64,000 bases of DNA from Oryzisolibacter propanilivorax (GTDB lineage Bacteria > Pseudomonadota > Gammaproteobacteria > Burkholderiales > Burkholderiaceae_C): positions 310,001 to 374,000 of the forward strand of contig NZ_FNHP01000001.1 in assembly GCF_900103645.1 (NCBI RefSeq), written 5' to 3'. Both the position numbers and the translations under genes were made by a program. The notes below the pieces were generated by a model. That model was not told where the DNA came from. It made no database searches and saw only the letters and a list, made by a program, of their open reading frames with translations. Below are positions 48,804-57,829 of this stretch, piece by piece; positions within the stretch are counted from its first letter, which is position 1, and each line of letters starts with the position of its first letter.

Positions 48804-49910
48804 CTAGCGCCTGAGCACCAGCCAGCCGAAGGCCGCCAGCGACAGCGCGGTGTAGATCAGCCCCGGCGCCGCGGCGGTGAGCCAGGGCGACCAGTTCTGC
48901 AGGTTGCCGGCGAAGCCGAAGACGTTGTTCAGCATGAAGAAGCTGATGCCGGCCATGACGCCGCCGAACACATAGCCGGCGATGCCGCCCGAGCGGAAAT
49001 GCAGGTAGGCGAAGGGCAGCGACAGCACCACCATCACCAGGCAGCTCAAGGGATAGAACACCTTGCGCCAGAACTCGATCTCATAGCGCTGGGCCGATTG
49101 GCCGTTGGCCTCCAGGTGGCGCACGTAGCGGAACAGCTCGACCGTGGGCATCTTGTCGGGCTTCAGCACCGCGGCCGAGACCATGCTGGCGGTGATGCGC
49201 GTCGGCCAGCGCAGTTCGGCATCGACGCTGCGCTGCACCAGCACCCGGTCCTCAGCGGTGCGCTCGAACAGGCTGCGCCGCACGCCGTGCAGCAGCCAGG
49301 CTTCGCCATCCTCGCTGAAGGCTCCGGTGTCGGCGGTGATGGTGGCCGCGACCTGGCCGTGCTCGTCGAATTCGAACACCCGGATGCCGTGCATGCGCGC
49401 CTCCGGATCCAGCCCGCGCACGTTGATGGCGCGCGAGTGATCGCCCTGGCGCTCCTTCAGCCAGGCGCCGGTGGCGCCGGTAGTCAGCTGGCCCACGTGC
49501 CGCGCGCCGACGAGCTGCGCCGCGCGCTCGCTGGCGGGAGCGATGTAGTCGCCGATGGCGAAGGTGACCACCACGAAGGCGCTGCCCAGCAGCAGCAGCG
49601 TGCCCAGGGCCCGCCCCGGGCCCAGCCCGCTGGTGCGCAGGATAGTGAATTCCGAGCTCTGCGCCAGCCGCGCCATGACGAAGATGGTGCCGATCAGCAC
49701 GGTGATAGGCAGCAGCTCGTACAGATGCTGCGGCAGGCCCAGTGCCACGAACAGCACGGCGCGCGAAATGGTGTAGCCGCCGCCGCTGCGCCCGACCCAG
49801 CGCAGTTCGTCCATCAGGTCGAACAGGAAGAACAGCGCCAGGAAGGCCAGCGTGGCGAAACCGACGCTGGTCAGAATCTCGCGGTAGAGGAAGCGGCGCA
49901 GGGTCTTCAT
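48804..49910 (-). CDS. lptG: LPS export ABC transporter permease LptG
   Basis: 368 residues (E. coli 360). The N-terminal MKTLRRFLYREILTSVGFATL and membrane segments around residues 15-35, 60-80 and 100-120 are followed by a periplasmic beta-jellyroll region and three C-terminal membrane segments (about 275-360). It forms the inner-membrane complex LptB2FG that pulls lipopolysaccharide to the outer membrane. Its start overlaps the lptF stop (49907-49910). lptB is not here. Confidence 0.94.
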   Translation of the reverse strand: MKTLRRFLYREILTSVGFATLAFLALFFLFDLMDELRWVGRSGGGYTISRAVLFVALGLPQHLYELLPITVLIGTIFVMARLAQSSEFTILRTSGLGPGRALGTLLLLGSAFVVVTFAIGDYIAPASERAAQLVGARHVGQLTTGATGAWLKERQGDHSRAINVRGLDPEARMHGIRVFEFDEHGQVAATITADTGAFSEDGEAWLLHGVRRSLFERTAEDRVLVQRSVDAELRWPTRITASMVSAAVLKPDKMPTVELFRYVRHLEANGQSAQRYEIEFWRKVFYPLSCLVMVVLSLPFAYLHFRSGGIAGYVFGGVMAGISFFMLNNVFGFAGNLQNWSPWLTAAAPGLIYTALSLAAFGWLVLRR

Positions 49911-51001
49911 GGCGTTGCAGGGCGGCGCAGGAGCGCACGCAGCGACCAGTGGTTGTGCCGCGCGGCCAGCGCCAGCAGTGCCAGGGCCAGCGTGCCGCCA
50001 TGCAGCGCGGCCATGAAGGGCAGCGCGGCCAAGCGCTCGCCGCCCACCCAGCTCTGGCCCATGGTCATCAGGTTGTAGTACACGACGAAGCTGAACAGCG
50101 CCAGCAACAGGCTGACGCTGCGCCCGGCGCGCGGGTTGACTACCGCCAGCGCCAGCCCCAGCACCACGAAGTTCAACACCGCGACGACCAGACCCACGCG
50201 CCAGGCCAGCTCGGCGCGGAACAGCGGCTCGGGCCGTCGCATCAGTTCCAGCGTGTCGCGCGTCTTGACGGCTGCTTCTTCGGCGCTGCCGCCGGAAGCC
50301 GAACCGATGCGCGTGCCATATTCGACGAACTCGCTCAGGCGCAGGCGCGGCTGGTCGTGGAAGGTCTCCAGGCGCTGTCCCTGGCTGAGCACCACCAGGC
50401 GCTCGCCTTCCACGACCTGCAGCTGCGCGCCCTGGGCCGAGGTGACGGTCTCGCGGTCGTTTTCCTGGGTGGCGATGAAGACGTTGCTGGCGGAAGTGGC
50501 ATCCGGTGTTTCCTTGTCGATGAAGAACACCCGTGTGCCGCCGGCCGATTCCTGGAACTGTCCCGGCGCGATGCGATCCACATCAGCCCGCTGCTCGTAG
50601 CGCGTCTTCAGGTCCTGCACCTGGCGGTTCGCCCACGGCCAGGCGACGAGCGACAGCGCCCCCACCGCCAGCATCACCGGCCAGGCAAAGCGCAGCAGCG
50701 GCGCCAGCAGGCTGGCCAGGCCGCGTCCGGCGGCAAACCAGATCACCATCTCGCTGTCACGGTACATGCGCGACAGCACGCTGACCACGGCCACGAACAG
50801 GCTCAGGCTCAGGATGGTGGGCAGTTGCCCGAGCACGGTGAAGCCCATGACCAGCAGCACGTCGGTGGGCGCCACGCTGCCGCGCGACGCTTGGCCCAGG
50901 GTGCGGATCAGCATCATGGTCATAACGACGGTGATGAGCACCACCAGCGTCGCGCCGAACGAGCGCGCCAGCTCCTTGCGGATAGACGAATCGAATAACA
51001 T
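49907..51001 (-). CDS. lptF: LPS export ABC transporter permease LptF
   Basis: 364 residues (E. coli 366). The N-terminal MLFDSSIRKELARSFGATLVVLI is the family start, followed by ADVLLVMGF-like membrane segments, the periplasmic jellyroll (ERLVVLSQGQRLETFHDQ...), and C-terminal membrane segments ending with NLMTMGQSWV and ALLALAARH. It pairs with LptG. The start is only 23 bases from the divergent pepA start, so the promoters must overlap or lie inside the opposite genes. Confidence 0.94.
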   Translation of the reverse strand: MLFDSSIRKELARSFGATLVVLITVVMTMMLIRTLGQASRGSVAPTDVLLVMGFTVLGQLPTILSLSLFVAVVSVLSRMYRDSEMVIWFAAGRGLASLLAPLLRFAWPVMLAVGALSLVAWPWANRQVQDLKTRYEQRADVDRIAPGQFQESAGGTRVFFIDKETPDATSASNVFIATQENDRETVTSAQGAQLQVVEGERLVVLSQGQRLETFHDQPRLRLSEFVEYGTRIGSASGGSAEEAAVKTRDTLELMRRPEPLFRAELAWRVGLVVAVLNFVVLGLALAVVNPRAGRSVSLLLALFSFVVYYNLMTMGQSWVGGERLAALPFMAALHGGTLALALLALAARHNHWSLRALLRRPATP

Positions 51002-51024
51002 TGGTCGGAAGGAAAACGACGATT

Positions 51025-52521
51025 ATGGACTTCGAACTCAAGACGCTCGCCCCGGCGGCGGCCACAAAATTCAAGTGCGACCTGCTGGCGGTGCTGGTGC
51101 CCGAAGGCGTGGCGGGGCAGGACAATGTGCTGGGTGCACTGGCCACGCGCGCCATCGCTGCCGGCGATCTGGAGGGCAAGCCCGGCAAGCAGCTGCAGCT
51201 GTATGCGCCCGCCGGCGTCGCAGCGCGGCGCGTGCTGCTGGCGCCCTGCGGCGATGGCTCGCCAGCGGCCATGCGCAAGGCGGTGCAGGCCCTGGGTCCG
51301 GCGCTGAAGGATGCCGGCGTGCGGCAAGCGGCCGTGCTGTTCATGGCAGAGCCCGCGGCGGGTGCCGTCGACGCCGCGCTGCGCGCAGCGGCAGATGCCC
51401 TCTATGTCTACGCGGCCACCAAGAGCCAAGTCGAGCTGCCGGCATTGCGCAAGCTGACTTTCGGCGTACCCAAGGCGGACGCCGTGCGCGGCGAATTCGA
51501 CGCGGCACGGGCTGTGGCGCGGGGCGTGGAGTTCGCCCGGGAGTGGGCAAACCGCCCGGCCAATCACGCCACGCCGACGCTGTTGGGTGAGGCCGCCAAG
51601 TCCCTGGCCAAGCTGGGCCCTGTGCGCTGCACGGTGCGTGGCCCGGCCGAGGTGGCCAAGCTGGGCATGGGTGCCTTCATGGCCGTCGCGCAGGGCTCGG
51701 CCGAGCCGCTGCGCTTCATCGAACTGCGCTACGACGGCGCCGGCAAGACGCAGGCGCCCATCGTGCTGGTCGGCAAGGGCATCACCTTCGACACCGGAGG
51801 CATCTCGCTCAAGCCGGCACCCGAGATGGACGAGATGAAGTTCGACATGGGCGGCGCGGCCAGCGTGCTGGGAGTGTTCCGCGCCCTGGCCGAGCTGCGC
51901 CCGGCAGTGAACGTGGTCGGCCTGATCCCGGCCTGCGAGAACATGCCCGACGGGCGTGCCCTCAAGCCCGGCGACGTGGTCACCAGCATGAGCGGGCAGA
52001 CCATCGAGGTGCTGAACACCGACGCCGAGGGGCGGCTGGTGCTGTGCGATGCGCTGACGTATGCGGCGCGCTTCAAGCCCGCGGCGATCATCGACATCGC
52101 CACGCTCACCGGCGCCTGCGTCATCGCCCTGGGTGGCGTGCGCAGCGGTCTGTTTTCCACCGACGATGCGCTGGCGTCCGACATCCACGATGCCGGCGCG
52201 GCCGCGCTCGATCCGTGCTGGCGCATGCCGTTGGATGACGACTATGCCGAAGGCCTGAAGAGCAACTTCGCCGACGTGGCCAACGTGGCCGGCCGTCCCG
52301 CCGGGGCGGTGACGGCGGCCAAGTTCCTGCAGCGCTTTGTGGGTGACACGCCCTGGGCGCACCTGGACATCGCCGGTTCGGCCTGGAAGGGCGGCGCTGC
52401 CAAGGGTGCCACCGGGCGGCCGGTGCCGCTGCTGACGCGCTATCTGCTGGCGCAGGCGGCTGCAGCGCGGCCGCAGGCAGCCGCCAAGGCTGTCCGCAAG
52501 GCCAGCAGGGCCACGCGCTGA
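51025..52521 (+). CDS. pepA: Leucyl aminopeptidase (cytosol aminopeptidase)
   Basis: 498 residues (E. coli 503). The two-metal site signatures VGKGITFDTGGISLKP and NTDAEGRLVLCDAL (around residue 331) are intact, with the FDMGGAASVLG block between. It removes N-terminal amino acids, and in E. coli it also acts as a DNA-binding protein at cer/carAB. An AAGGA site is present nine bases before the ATG. holC follows after 17 bases; divergence from lptFG is widely conserved. Confidence 0.97.
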   Translation: MDFELKTLAPAAATKFKCDLLAVLVPEGVAGQDNVLGALATRAIAAGDLEGKPGKQLQLYAPAGVAARRVLLAPCGDGSPAAMRKAVQALGPALKDAGVRQAAVLFMAEPAAGAVDAALRAAADALYVYAATKSQVELPALRKLTFGVPKADAVRGEFDAARAVARGVEFAREWANRPANHATPTLLGEAAKSLAKLGPVRCTVRGPAEVAKLGMGAFMAVAQGSAEPLRFIELRYDGAGKTQAPIVLVGKGITFDTGGISLKPAPEMDEMKFDMGGAASVLGVFRALAELRPAVNVVGLIPACENMPDGRALKPGDVVTSMSGQTIEVLNTDAEGRLVLCDALTYAARFKPAAIIDIATLTGACVIALGGVRSGLFSTDDALASDIHDAGAAALDPCWRMPLDDDYAEGLKSNFADVANVAGRPAGAVTAAKFLQRFVGDTPWAHLDIAGSAWKGGAAKGATGRPVPLLTRYLLAQAAAARPQAAAKAVRKASRATR

Positions 52522-52538
52522 ACGAAGGGCAGGCTCGT

Positions 52539-52979
52539 ATGGCCGAGGTCGCCTTCCATTTCAACGTGCCGGACAAGCTGGCCTATGCCTGCCGCCTGGT
52601 GCGCAAGGTGGACCGGCACGAACTGCGCGTGGTGGTGACCGGCGACGATGACCAGCTGCAGGCGCTGGACCGGATGCTGTGGGAGCTGGAGCCTACCGAT
52701 TTCGTGGGCCATTGCATGGCGGATGCGGAGCCGGCGGCCCTGGCGGCATCGCGTGTCGTGCTGGCGCCCGATCCTGCCACCTGCGTGCACCGGGACGTAC
52801 TGGTCAACCTGGGGTGGGAGCTGCCGCCCCTGCATGCAGCGTTCCAGCGGGTGATAGAAGTCGTCAGCCAGGACGACGAGGCCGACCGCAGACATGCCCG
52901 GCAGCGCTGGAAGCAATATGCGGCCGGCGGCCACGCTATCGTGCGTTTCGATCTGGCGGCCATGCCGGAGACGCGATGA
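52539..52979 (+). CDS. holC: DNA polymerase III chi subunit
   Basis: 146 residues (E. coli 147). FHFNVPDKLAYACRLVRKVDRH is the N-terminal signature and DRMLWELEPTDFVGHC follows, as in HolC. Chi links the clamp loader to single-strand binding protein. It is in its usual place after pepA. The stop overlaps the next start (52976-52979). Confidence 0.95.
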   Translation: MAEVAFHFNVPDKLAYACRLVRKVDRHELRVVVTGDDDQLQALDRMLWELEPTDFVGHCMADAEPAALAASRVVLAPDPATCVHRDVLVNLGWELPPLHAAFQRVIEVVSQDDEADRRHARQRWKQYAAGGHAIVRFDLAAMPETR

Positions 52980-53320
52980 CCACCGCACCGCGTACTCCGC
53001 CGCGCTACGTCCCGACGCTGACGGATGTGGTACAGGCCGATCAGGAACCGCTGTTGGCCGCAAGCGAGCAAGCTGGTCTGCCGGACGCTCCCGCGCTCCC
53101 GCTCTCCGCTGGCGATCTGGAAGAACAGCTGGTACACCGTGTACTGCAGCGCGTGGACATGGTGCTGGAGCAGCGTCTGCGCAGCTGCATTGCACAGGTA
53201 ACGCAGGAACAGACGCGATCGCTGATACCGCGTTTGCGCGAAGAGGTGGAATCCGTCGTGCGGCAGTCGGTCTACGAGGCAATGGCGCAGGAGTTGGCAG
53301 CGGAGCGTTCCCGGGGCTGA
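52976..53320 (+). CDS. Small conserved-type hypothetical protein after holC
   Basis: 114 residues. The first 50 are Pro/Ala-rich and probably disordered. Residues about 50-110 are helical (LEEQLVHRVLQRVDMVLEQRL, LREEVESVVRQSVYEAMAQEL). Overlap with holC (ATGA) indicates translational coupling. It resembles DUF2486-like or HolC-linked small proteins in Burkholderiales, but I cannot name its function. Confidence 0.7.
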   Translation: MTTAPRTPPRYVPTLTDVVQADQEPLLAASEQAGLPDAPALPLSAGDLEEQLVHRVLQRVDMVLEQRLRSCIAQVTQEQTRSLIPRLREEVESVVRQSVYEAMAQELAAERSRG

Positions 53321-53459
53321 TCCGGCCACCGGGTATTTCCCGGTGTCGCATCCTGCCGACCTCCGCGTGTTCCCTAGTGCTGGACCCGGTGAATTGAGCT
53401 TAAGTTTCGTCGCGTCGTGCCACAACCCAAGCTTTTCAGCACACTCACCGGAGAACTCT

Positions 53460-54587
53460 ATGCACTTGAACTTGAAATTGACCGTGGTTGCCGCCATCGC
53501 TACTGTTGCTGCTGCAGCCTCCGCCCAGGAAGTGGTCAGGATTGGACATGTCGCGCCGATTTCAGGGGCGCAGGCGCACTTCGGCAAGGACAACGAAAAC
53601 GGCGCACGCATGGCCATCGAGGAGCTGAACTCCCAGGGGCCGACCATAGGCGGAAAGAAGGTCAGGTTCGAACTGGTGGCCGAGGACGATGCGGCCGATC
53701 CCAAGCAGGGCACCGCGGCAGCGCAGAAGCTGTGTGACGCAAGGGTGGCCGGCGTGGTCGGTCACCTGAACTCCGGCACCACCATTCCGGCCTCCAAGGT
53801 CTATAACGACTGCGGGATTCCGCACGTCACCGGCGCCGCCACCAACCCCAGCCTGACCAAGCCTGGTTACAAGACCACCTTCCGCATCATCGCCAACGAC
53901 AATGCGCTGGGCGCAGGTCTGGCTTCCTACGCAGCCGACACGCTGAAGCTGAAATCCGTGGCCATCGTGGACGACCGTACGGCCTATGGCCAGGGCGTGG
54001 CCAACGTGTTCAAGAAAGTCGCCGCCGAGAAAGGCATGAAGGTGGTGGACGAACAATTCACCACCGACAAGGCTACGGATTTCATGGCCATCCTGACGGC
54101 CATCAAGGCCAAGAACCCGGATGCCATCTTCTTTGGCGGCATGGATCCGCAGGCCGGTCCGATGCTGCGCCAGATGGAGCAGCTGGGCATGAGCAACGTC
54201 AAGTATTTTGGCGGCGATGGCGTCTGCACCACCGAAATCGCCAAGCTGGCTGCGGGTGCCAAGACCTTGTCCAACGTGGTCTGCGCCGAGGGCGGTTCGT
54301 CGCTGGCGAAAATGCCCGGCGGCGTTGCCTGGAAGGCCAAGTACGACGCCAAGTACCCCAACCAGTACCAGATCTACAGCCCGTATACCTATGACGCCAC
54401 CATGCTGCTGGCGGATGCCATGAAGCGTGCCGGCTCGTGGGATCCCAAGGTCTACATCCCCGAACTGTTGAAGTCCAACTACAAGGGCGTGACGGCGAAC
54501 ATCGCGTTCGAGCCCAATGGCGAAATGAAGAATCCGGCCATCACGCTGTACAACTACGTCGACGGCAAGAAGACACCGCTCAACTGA
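53460..54587 (+). CDS. Branched-chain amino acid-type ABC transporter substrate-binding protein
   Basis: 375 residues. Signal peptide (1-21, ATVAAAASAQ). The mature protein has the LivJ/LivK features VRIGHVAPISGAQAHFGKDNENG, AEDDAADPKQGTAAAQKLC, HLNSGTTIPASKVYNDCGIP and VDDRTAYGQGVANVFKK. It binds branched-chain or related amino acids in the periplasm. No livHMGF genes adjoin it, so it is an orphan binding protein that probably works with a distant transporter. A strong GGAG site precedes the ATG, and a terminator follows. Confidence 0.94.
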   Translation: MHLNLKLTVVAAIATVAAAASAQEVVRIGHVAPISGAQAHFGKDNENGARMAIEELNSQGPTIGGKKVRFELVAEDDAADPKQGTAAAQKLCDARVAGVVGHLNSGTTIPASKVYNDCGIPHVTGAATNPSLTKPGYKTTFRIIANDNALGAGLASYAADTLKLKSVAIVDDRTAYGQGVANVFKKVAAEKGMKVVDEQFTTDKATDFMAILTAIKAKNPDAIFFGGMDPQAGPMLRQMEQLGMSNVKYFGGDGVCTTEIAKLAAGAKTLSNVVCAEGGSSLAKMPGGVAWKAKYDAKYPNQYQIYSPYTYDATMLLADAMKRAGSWDPKVYIPELLKSNYKGVTANIAFEPNGEMKNPAITLYNYVDGKKTPLN

Positions 54588-54636
54588 GCGCCGCGGGGCC
54601 GGCTTGGTCCCGCAGCGTGGGAAGAGTGCCCATGCA

Positions 54637-54671
54637 AAAGGCGATGTGCATTGCACATCGCCTTCTTTTTT
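54637..54671 (+). terminator. Strong (probably bidirectional) terminator
   Basis: A 13-bp perfect stem, AAGGCGATGTGCA (54638-54650) with TGCACATCGCCTT (54652-54664), then CTTTTTT. The A-run on the left means it can also stop transcription of the convergent fnr gene. Confidence 0.92.
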
Positions 54672-54710
54672 GGTGCCGGGCAAGTTGCTGGCAGGCAAGC
54701 CATGCTCAGT

Positions 54711-55454
54711 TCAATGGCAACCCTGGTGGCTATTGACGATGCGCTTGAGTGCTGCCGTGTCGAGGATACGTACATGGCGCTGTTTGACCTCGACAATCCC
54801 GTCCTCCACGAACTTGGAAAAGGTCCGGCTCACGGTTTCCAGCTTCAGGCCCAGATAGCTGCCGATCTCCTCGCGCGTCATGCGCAGGATCAGCTCGGAC
54901 TGCGAGAAACCGCGCGCGTGCAGACGCTGTACCAGGTTGAGCAGGAACGCAGCCAGGCGCTCGTCGGCTCGCATGCTGCCAAGCAGCAGCATCACGCCAT
55001 GCTCGCGCACGATCTCGCGGCTCATGATCTTGTGCACGTGCGTCTGCAGCGCCGTGACCTCGCGCGAGAGCTCCTCGATCCGATCAAAAGGCATGACGCA
55101 GACCTCGGCATCCTCCAGTGCCACTGCGTCGCAGGTATGGTGGTCATGCACGATGCCATCCAGGCCGATGATCTCGCCGGCCATCTGGAAGCCGGTCACC
55201 TGGTCGCGCCCATCCTCGGTCGCTACGCAGGTCTTGAAAAACCCGGTGCGAATGGCAAAAAGCGAGGTGAAAGGCTCGCCGTTGCGGAACAGCGTGCCGC
55301 CCCGCTTGATCTTTCGGCGCGTGGCGACGATCTCGTCGATACGCTTGAGCTGCTGCTCCTCCAGTCCGACCGGCATGCACAACTCGCGCAGATTGCAGTT
55401 GGAGCAGGCGACCTTGATGGCCTGCAGTGGAGGGGGCGTGGTTTCCCTGGTCAT
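54711..55454 (-). CDS. fnr: FNR-type oxygen-sensing transcription regulator
   Basis: 247 residues (E. coli FNR 250). The N-terminal cysteines C17, C20 and C26 and the fourth ligand C119 (in ALEDAEVCVMPF) correspond to the [4Fe-4S] cluster ligands. The dimerisation helix follows (TALQTHVHKIMSREIV), and the HTH is MTREEIGSYLGLKLETVSRTF with the E-SR contact residues for TTGAT sites. So it is a true FNR/ANR sensor that loses its cluster in O2. It is divergent from hemN, and a perfect FNR box lies between. It could also act on the nir palindrome. Confidence 0.95.
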   Translation of the reverse strand: MTRETTPPPLQAIKVACSNCNLRELCMPVGLEEQQLKRIDEIVATRRKIKRGGTLFRNGEPFTSLFAIRTGFFKTCVATEDGRDQVTGFQMAGEIIGLDGIVHDHHTCDAVALEDAEVCVMPFDRIEELSREVTALQTHVHKIMSREIVREHGVMLLLGSMRADERLAAFLLNLVQRLHARGFSQSELILRMTREEIGSYLGLKLETVSRTFSKFVEDGIVEVKQRHVRILDTAALKRIVNSHQGCH

Positions 55455-55558
55455 GACGTAAGCTTACATCCGAATGCAAAGGCGTCTGAGGCTTTGCCAG
55501 AAGCGGCAAAACGATGGCTTGATCGTACGCCATTGTCAGTTGCACACATGCAGCTGGC

Positions 55559-55572
55559 TTGATTGAAATCAA
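55559..55572. promoter_or_regulatory. Perfect FNR box upstream of hemN
   Basis: TTGATTGAAATCAA is the exact FNR consensus (TTGAT-N4-ATCAA). Its centre is 62 bases before the hemN ATG, which allows a site at -41.5 with a leader of about 20 bases. It lies between fnr and hemN, so it could also act on fnr. Confidence 0.9.
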
Positions 55573-55627
55573 GTGTGGCCCTACATGCTTGCGGCACAGT
55601 CGCCGATCACGCAAGGATTTTTTCACC

Positions 55628-57010
55628 ATGACCGTTGTCACCCCCGACCTCCTGCGCCGCTTCGACGTTCCCGGGCCCCGCTACACGTCCTACCCCACTG
55701 CCGACCGCTTCGTGGAGGCGTTCGGTGAGCAGGAATACGTCCTGGCACTGCAGCAGCGCAAGATCGGTTCGGTCGGCAAGGCAACGCCGCTCTCGCTCTA
55801 CGTGCACATCCCCTTCTGCGAATCGCTGTGCTACTACTGCGCCTGCAACAAAATCATCACCCGGCACCCGGAACGCGCCGAGGTGTATCTGCGCTACCTG
55901 AGCCGGGAGATTGATCTGCATACCGCGCACTGCGGTATAGGGCAGCAGGTCAGCCAGCTGCACCTCGGGGGCGGCACGCCGACCTTCCTGTCCGATGCCG
56001 GGCTGCGCGACCTGATGGCGATGATCAAGCGCAGCTTCACGCTGGTTCCGGGTGGCGAGTACTCCATCGAGATCGATCCACGCACGGTCGATGAGCAGCG
56101 CCTGGCGCTGCTGGCCGAGCTGGGTTTCAACCGCCTGAGCTTCGGTGTGCAGGACTTCGATCCGGAGGTGCAGAAGGCGGTGCATCGCATCCAGCCGGCG
56201 GAAAAGGTCTTTGCCCTGGTGGACAGCGCCAGGCGGCTGGGCTTCGAATCGGTCAACGTGGACCTGATCTATGGCCTGCCGCGCCAGACGCCCGAGTCGT
56301 TCGACCGAACCCTGGCGCAGGTGGCAGAGCTACGCCCCGACCGGATCGCGTTGTACGCCTATGCCCACCTGCCCGAGCGCTTCAAGCCTCAGCGGCGCAT
56401 CGTCACCGCCGAGCTGCCGCAGGCCTCTGCCAAGGTGGCGATGCTGGCGCGGGCCCTGGAAGTGTTTGCCGATTCCGGCTACACCTATATCGGCATGGAC
56501 CACTTTGCCCTGCCTGACGATGCACTGGCGGTGGCCAAGCGCCAGGGCCGGCTGCACCGCAACTTCCAGGGCTACAGCACACAGCCTGACTGCGACCTGA
56601 TCGGCCTGGGCGTGTCGGCCATCGGCCGCATCGGAGCCACCTACAGCCAGAACGTCAAGACGCTGGACGAATACTACGACGCGATCAACCAGGGCAACCT
56701 GCCGGTCGTGCGTGGCCTGGCACTGACGCGTGACGATCTGGTCAGGCGTGCGGTGATCATGGCGCTGATGTGCCAGGGTGAACTGCTGTACCAGCCGATG
56801 GAGGAATCCTGGCTGATCGACTTCCGCCAGCACTTCAGCGCAGAGTTGCAGGAGTTGCAAACACTGGAGCAGCAGGGCCTGGTCGCGCTGAGCGATGAAG
56901 GCATCACCGTCACCCCCATGGGCTGGTATTTCGTGCGTGCGGTGGCCATGGTGTTCGACAGGTATTTGCAGGCCAATCGCAACCGCGCGCGGTTTTCACG
57001 GATCATCTGA
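55628..57010 (+). CDS. hemN: Oxygen-independent coproporphyrinogen III oxidase
   Basis: 460 residues (E. coli 457). The radical SAM motif is CESLCYYCACNK (CX3CX2CXC), YVHIPFCESLC precedes it, LHLGGGTPTFLSDAGL is the GGE-like motif, and the YIGMDHFALPDDALAVA region and ATYSQNVK are typical of HemN. It makes protoporphyrinogen IX without oxygen. The perfect FNR box upstream suggests anaerobic induction, complementary to hemF. A TTG in the FNR box is in frame but is not a sensible start; the ATG at 55628 gives MTVVTPDLLRRF. Confidence 0.97.
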   Translation: MTVVTPDLLRRFDVPGPRYTSYPTADRFVEAFGEQEYVLALQQRKIGSVGKATPLSLYVHIPFCESLCYYCACNKIITRHPERAEVYLRYLSREIDLHTAHCGIGQQVSQLHLGGGTPTFLSDAGLRDLMAMIKRSFTLVPGGEYSIEIDPRTVDEQRLALLAELGFNRLSFGVQDFDPEVQKAVHRIQPAEKVFALVDSARRLGFESVNVDLIYGLPRQTPESFDRTLAQVAELRPDRIALYAYAHLPERFKPQRRIVTAELPQASAKVAMLARALEVFADSGYTYIGMDHFALPDDALAVAKRQGRLHRNFQGYSTQPDCDLIGLGVSAIGRIGATYSQNVKTLDEYYDAINQGNLPVVRGLALTRDDLVRRAVIMALMCQGELLYQPMEESWLIDFRQHFSAELQELQTLEQQGLVALSDEGITVTPMGWYFVRAVAMVFDRYLQANRNRARFSRII

Positions 57011-57013
57011 TCC

Positions 57014-57745
57014 ATGTTCCTGGCGCTGGCCACCACGGTTTTTCTCATGGGCTTGTTCGGCGGCACACATTGCCTGGCGATGTGCGCCGCCCCATGCGGA
57101 GCGCTGACGGGCGCGGCGCGCCCAGCTGCGGGATCGGCCGGCGAGCAGGTGGTCCACTGGCAACCGGCACAGTCCAGCGTGAGCGGGCGTATGCTGGCGT
57201 TTCATGCGGGAAGGCTGCTGGGATATGGTGCGACCGGGGCTGTTGCGGCATTCGCCATCGACAAGCTGGCCTGGGCCGGCTCGCAAAGCGCCGCGCTCAA
57301 GCCGCTTTGGGCGCTGACCCACGTGCTGATCATGGGATGGGGGCTGGTCATGCTGACGCAGGCGCGACAGCCCGCATGGCTGGAAGCTGCCGGGCGCAGG
57401 GTGTGGGTCCGTGCGCGCAGCGCCGTGGTCCGTCCGGGCGGCGTGTTCATGGTCGGCATGGCCTGGGCATTGTTGCCTTGCGGTTTGCTCTACACGGCCT
57501 TGATGACGGCTGCGCTCAGCGGCAGCGCTGCGGCGGGCGCGTTGTGCATGGTGCTGTTCGGCATTGGCAGCGGGCTGTGGCTGGTGCTGGGCCCATGGGC
57601 CTGGCGCCGGTTGCGCAGCGGATTGCCCGGCACGGCGCAGGAGTGGGGTGCGCGCGCGGCGGGGGTGGTGCTGTGCGTATTGGGGGGCTGGGCGTTGTGG
57701 ATGAATCTGGTCCACGGCCAGCCGGCACCCTGGTGCGTCACCTGA
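57014..57745 (+). CDS. Sulphite exporter TauE/SafE-type membrane protein (cbb3-cluster type)
   Basis: 243 residues, six predicted membrane segments. The first has FLMGLFGGTHCLAMCAAPCG, with the conserved Cys cluster, and a later one has MAWALLPCGLLYTALMTAAL. This UreH/SafE-like family is often encoded next to fnr, hemN and cytochrome cbb3 (cco) genes and is thought to help metal or thiol handling during oxidase assembly. It starts three bases after the hemN stop, so it is co-translated. ccoNOPQ genes are not in this window. Confidence 0.82.
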   Translation: MFLALATTVFLMGLFGGTHCLAMCAAPCGALTGAARPAAGSAGEQVVHWQPAQSSVSGRMLAFHAGRLLGYGATGAVAAFAIDKLAWAGSQSAALKPLWALTHVLIMGWGLVMLTQARQPAWLEAAGRRVWVRARSAVVRPGGVFMVGMAWALLPCGLLYTALMTAALSGSAAAGALCMVLFGIGSGLWLVLGPWAWRRLRSGLPGTAQEWGARAAGVVLCVLGGWALWMNLVHGQPAPWCVT

Positions 57746-57829
57746 GGCACGGCTGCATGTCAATCGGCAATCTCGCGTACGCTTTCCCTTCATGCTGCAC
57801 CGTCCCGTGCTGGCGATAATCGGACCACA

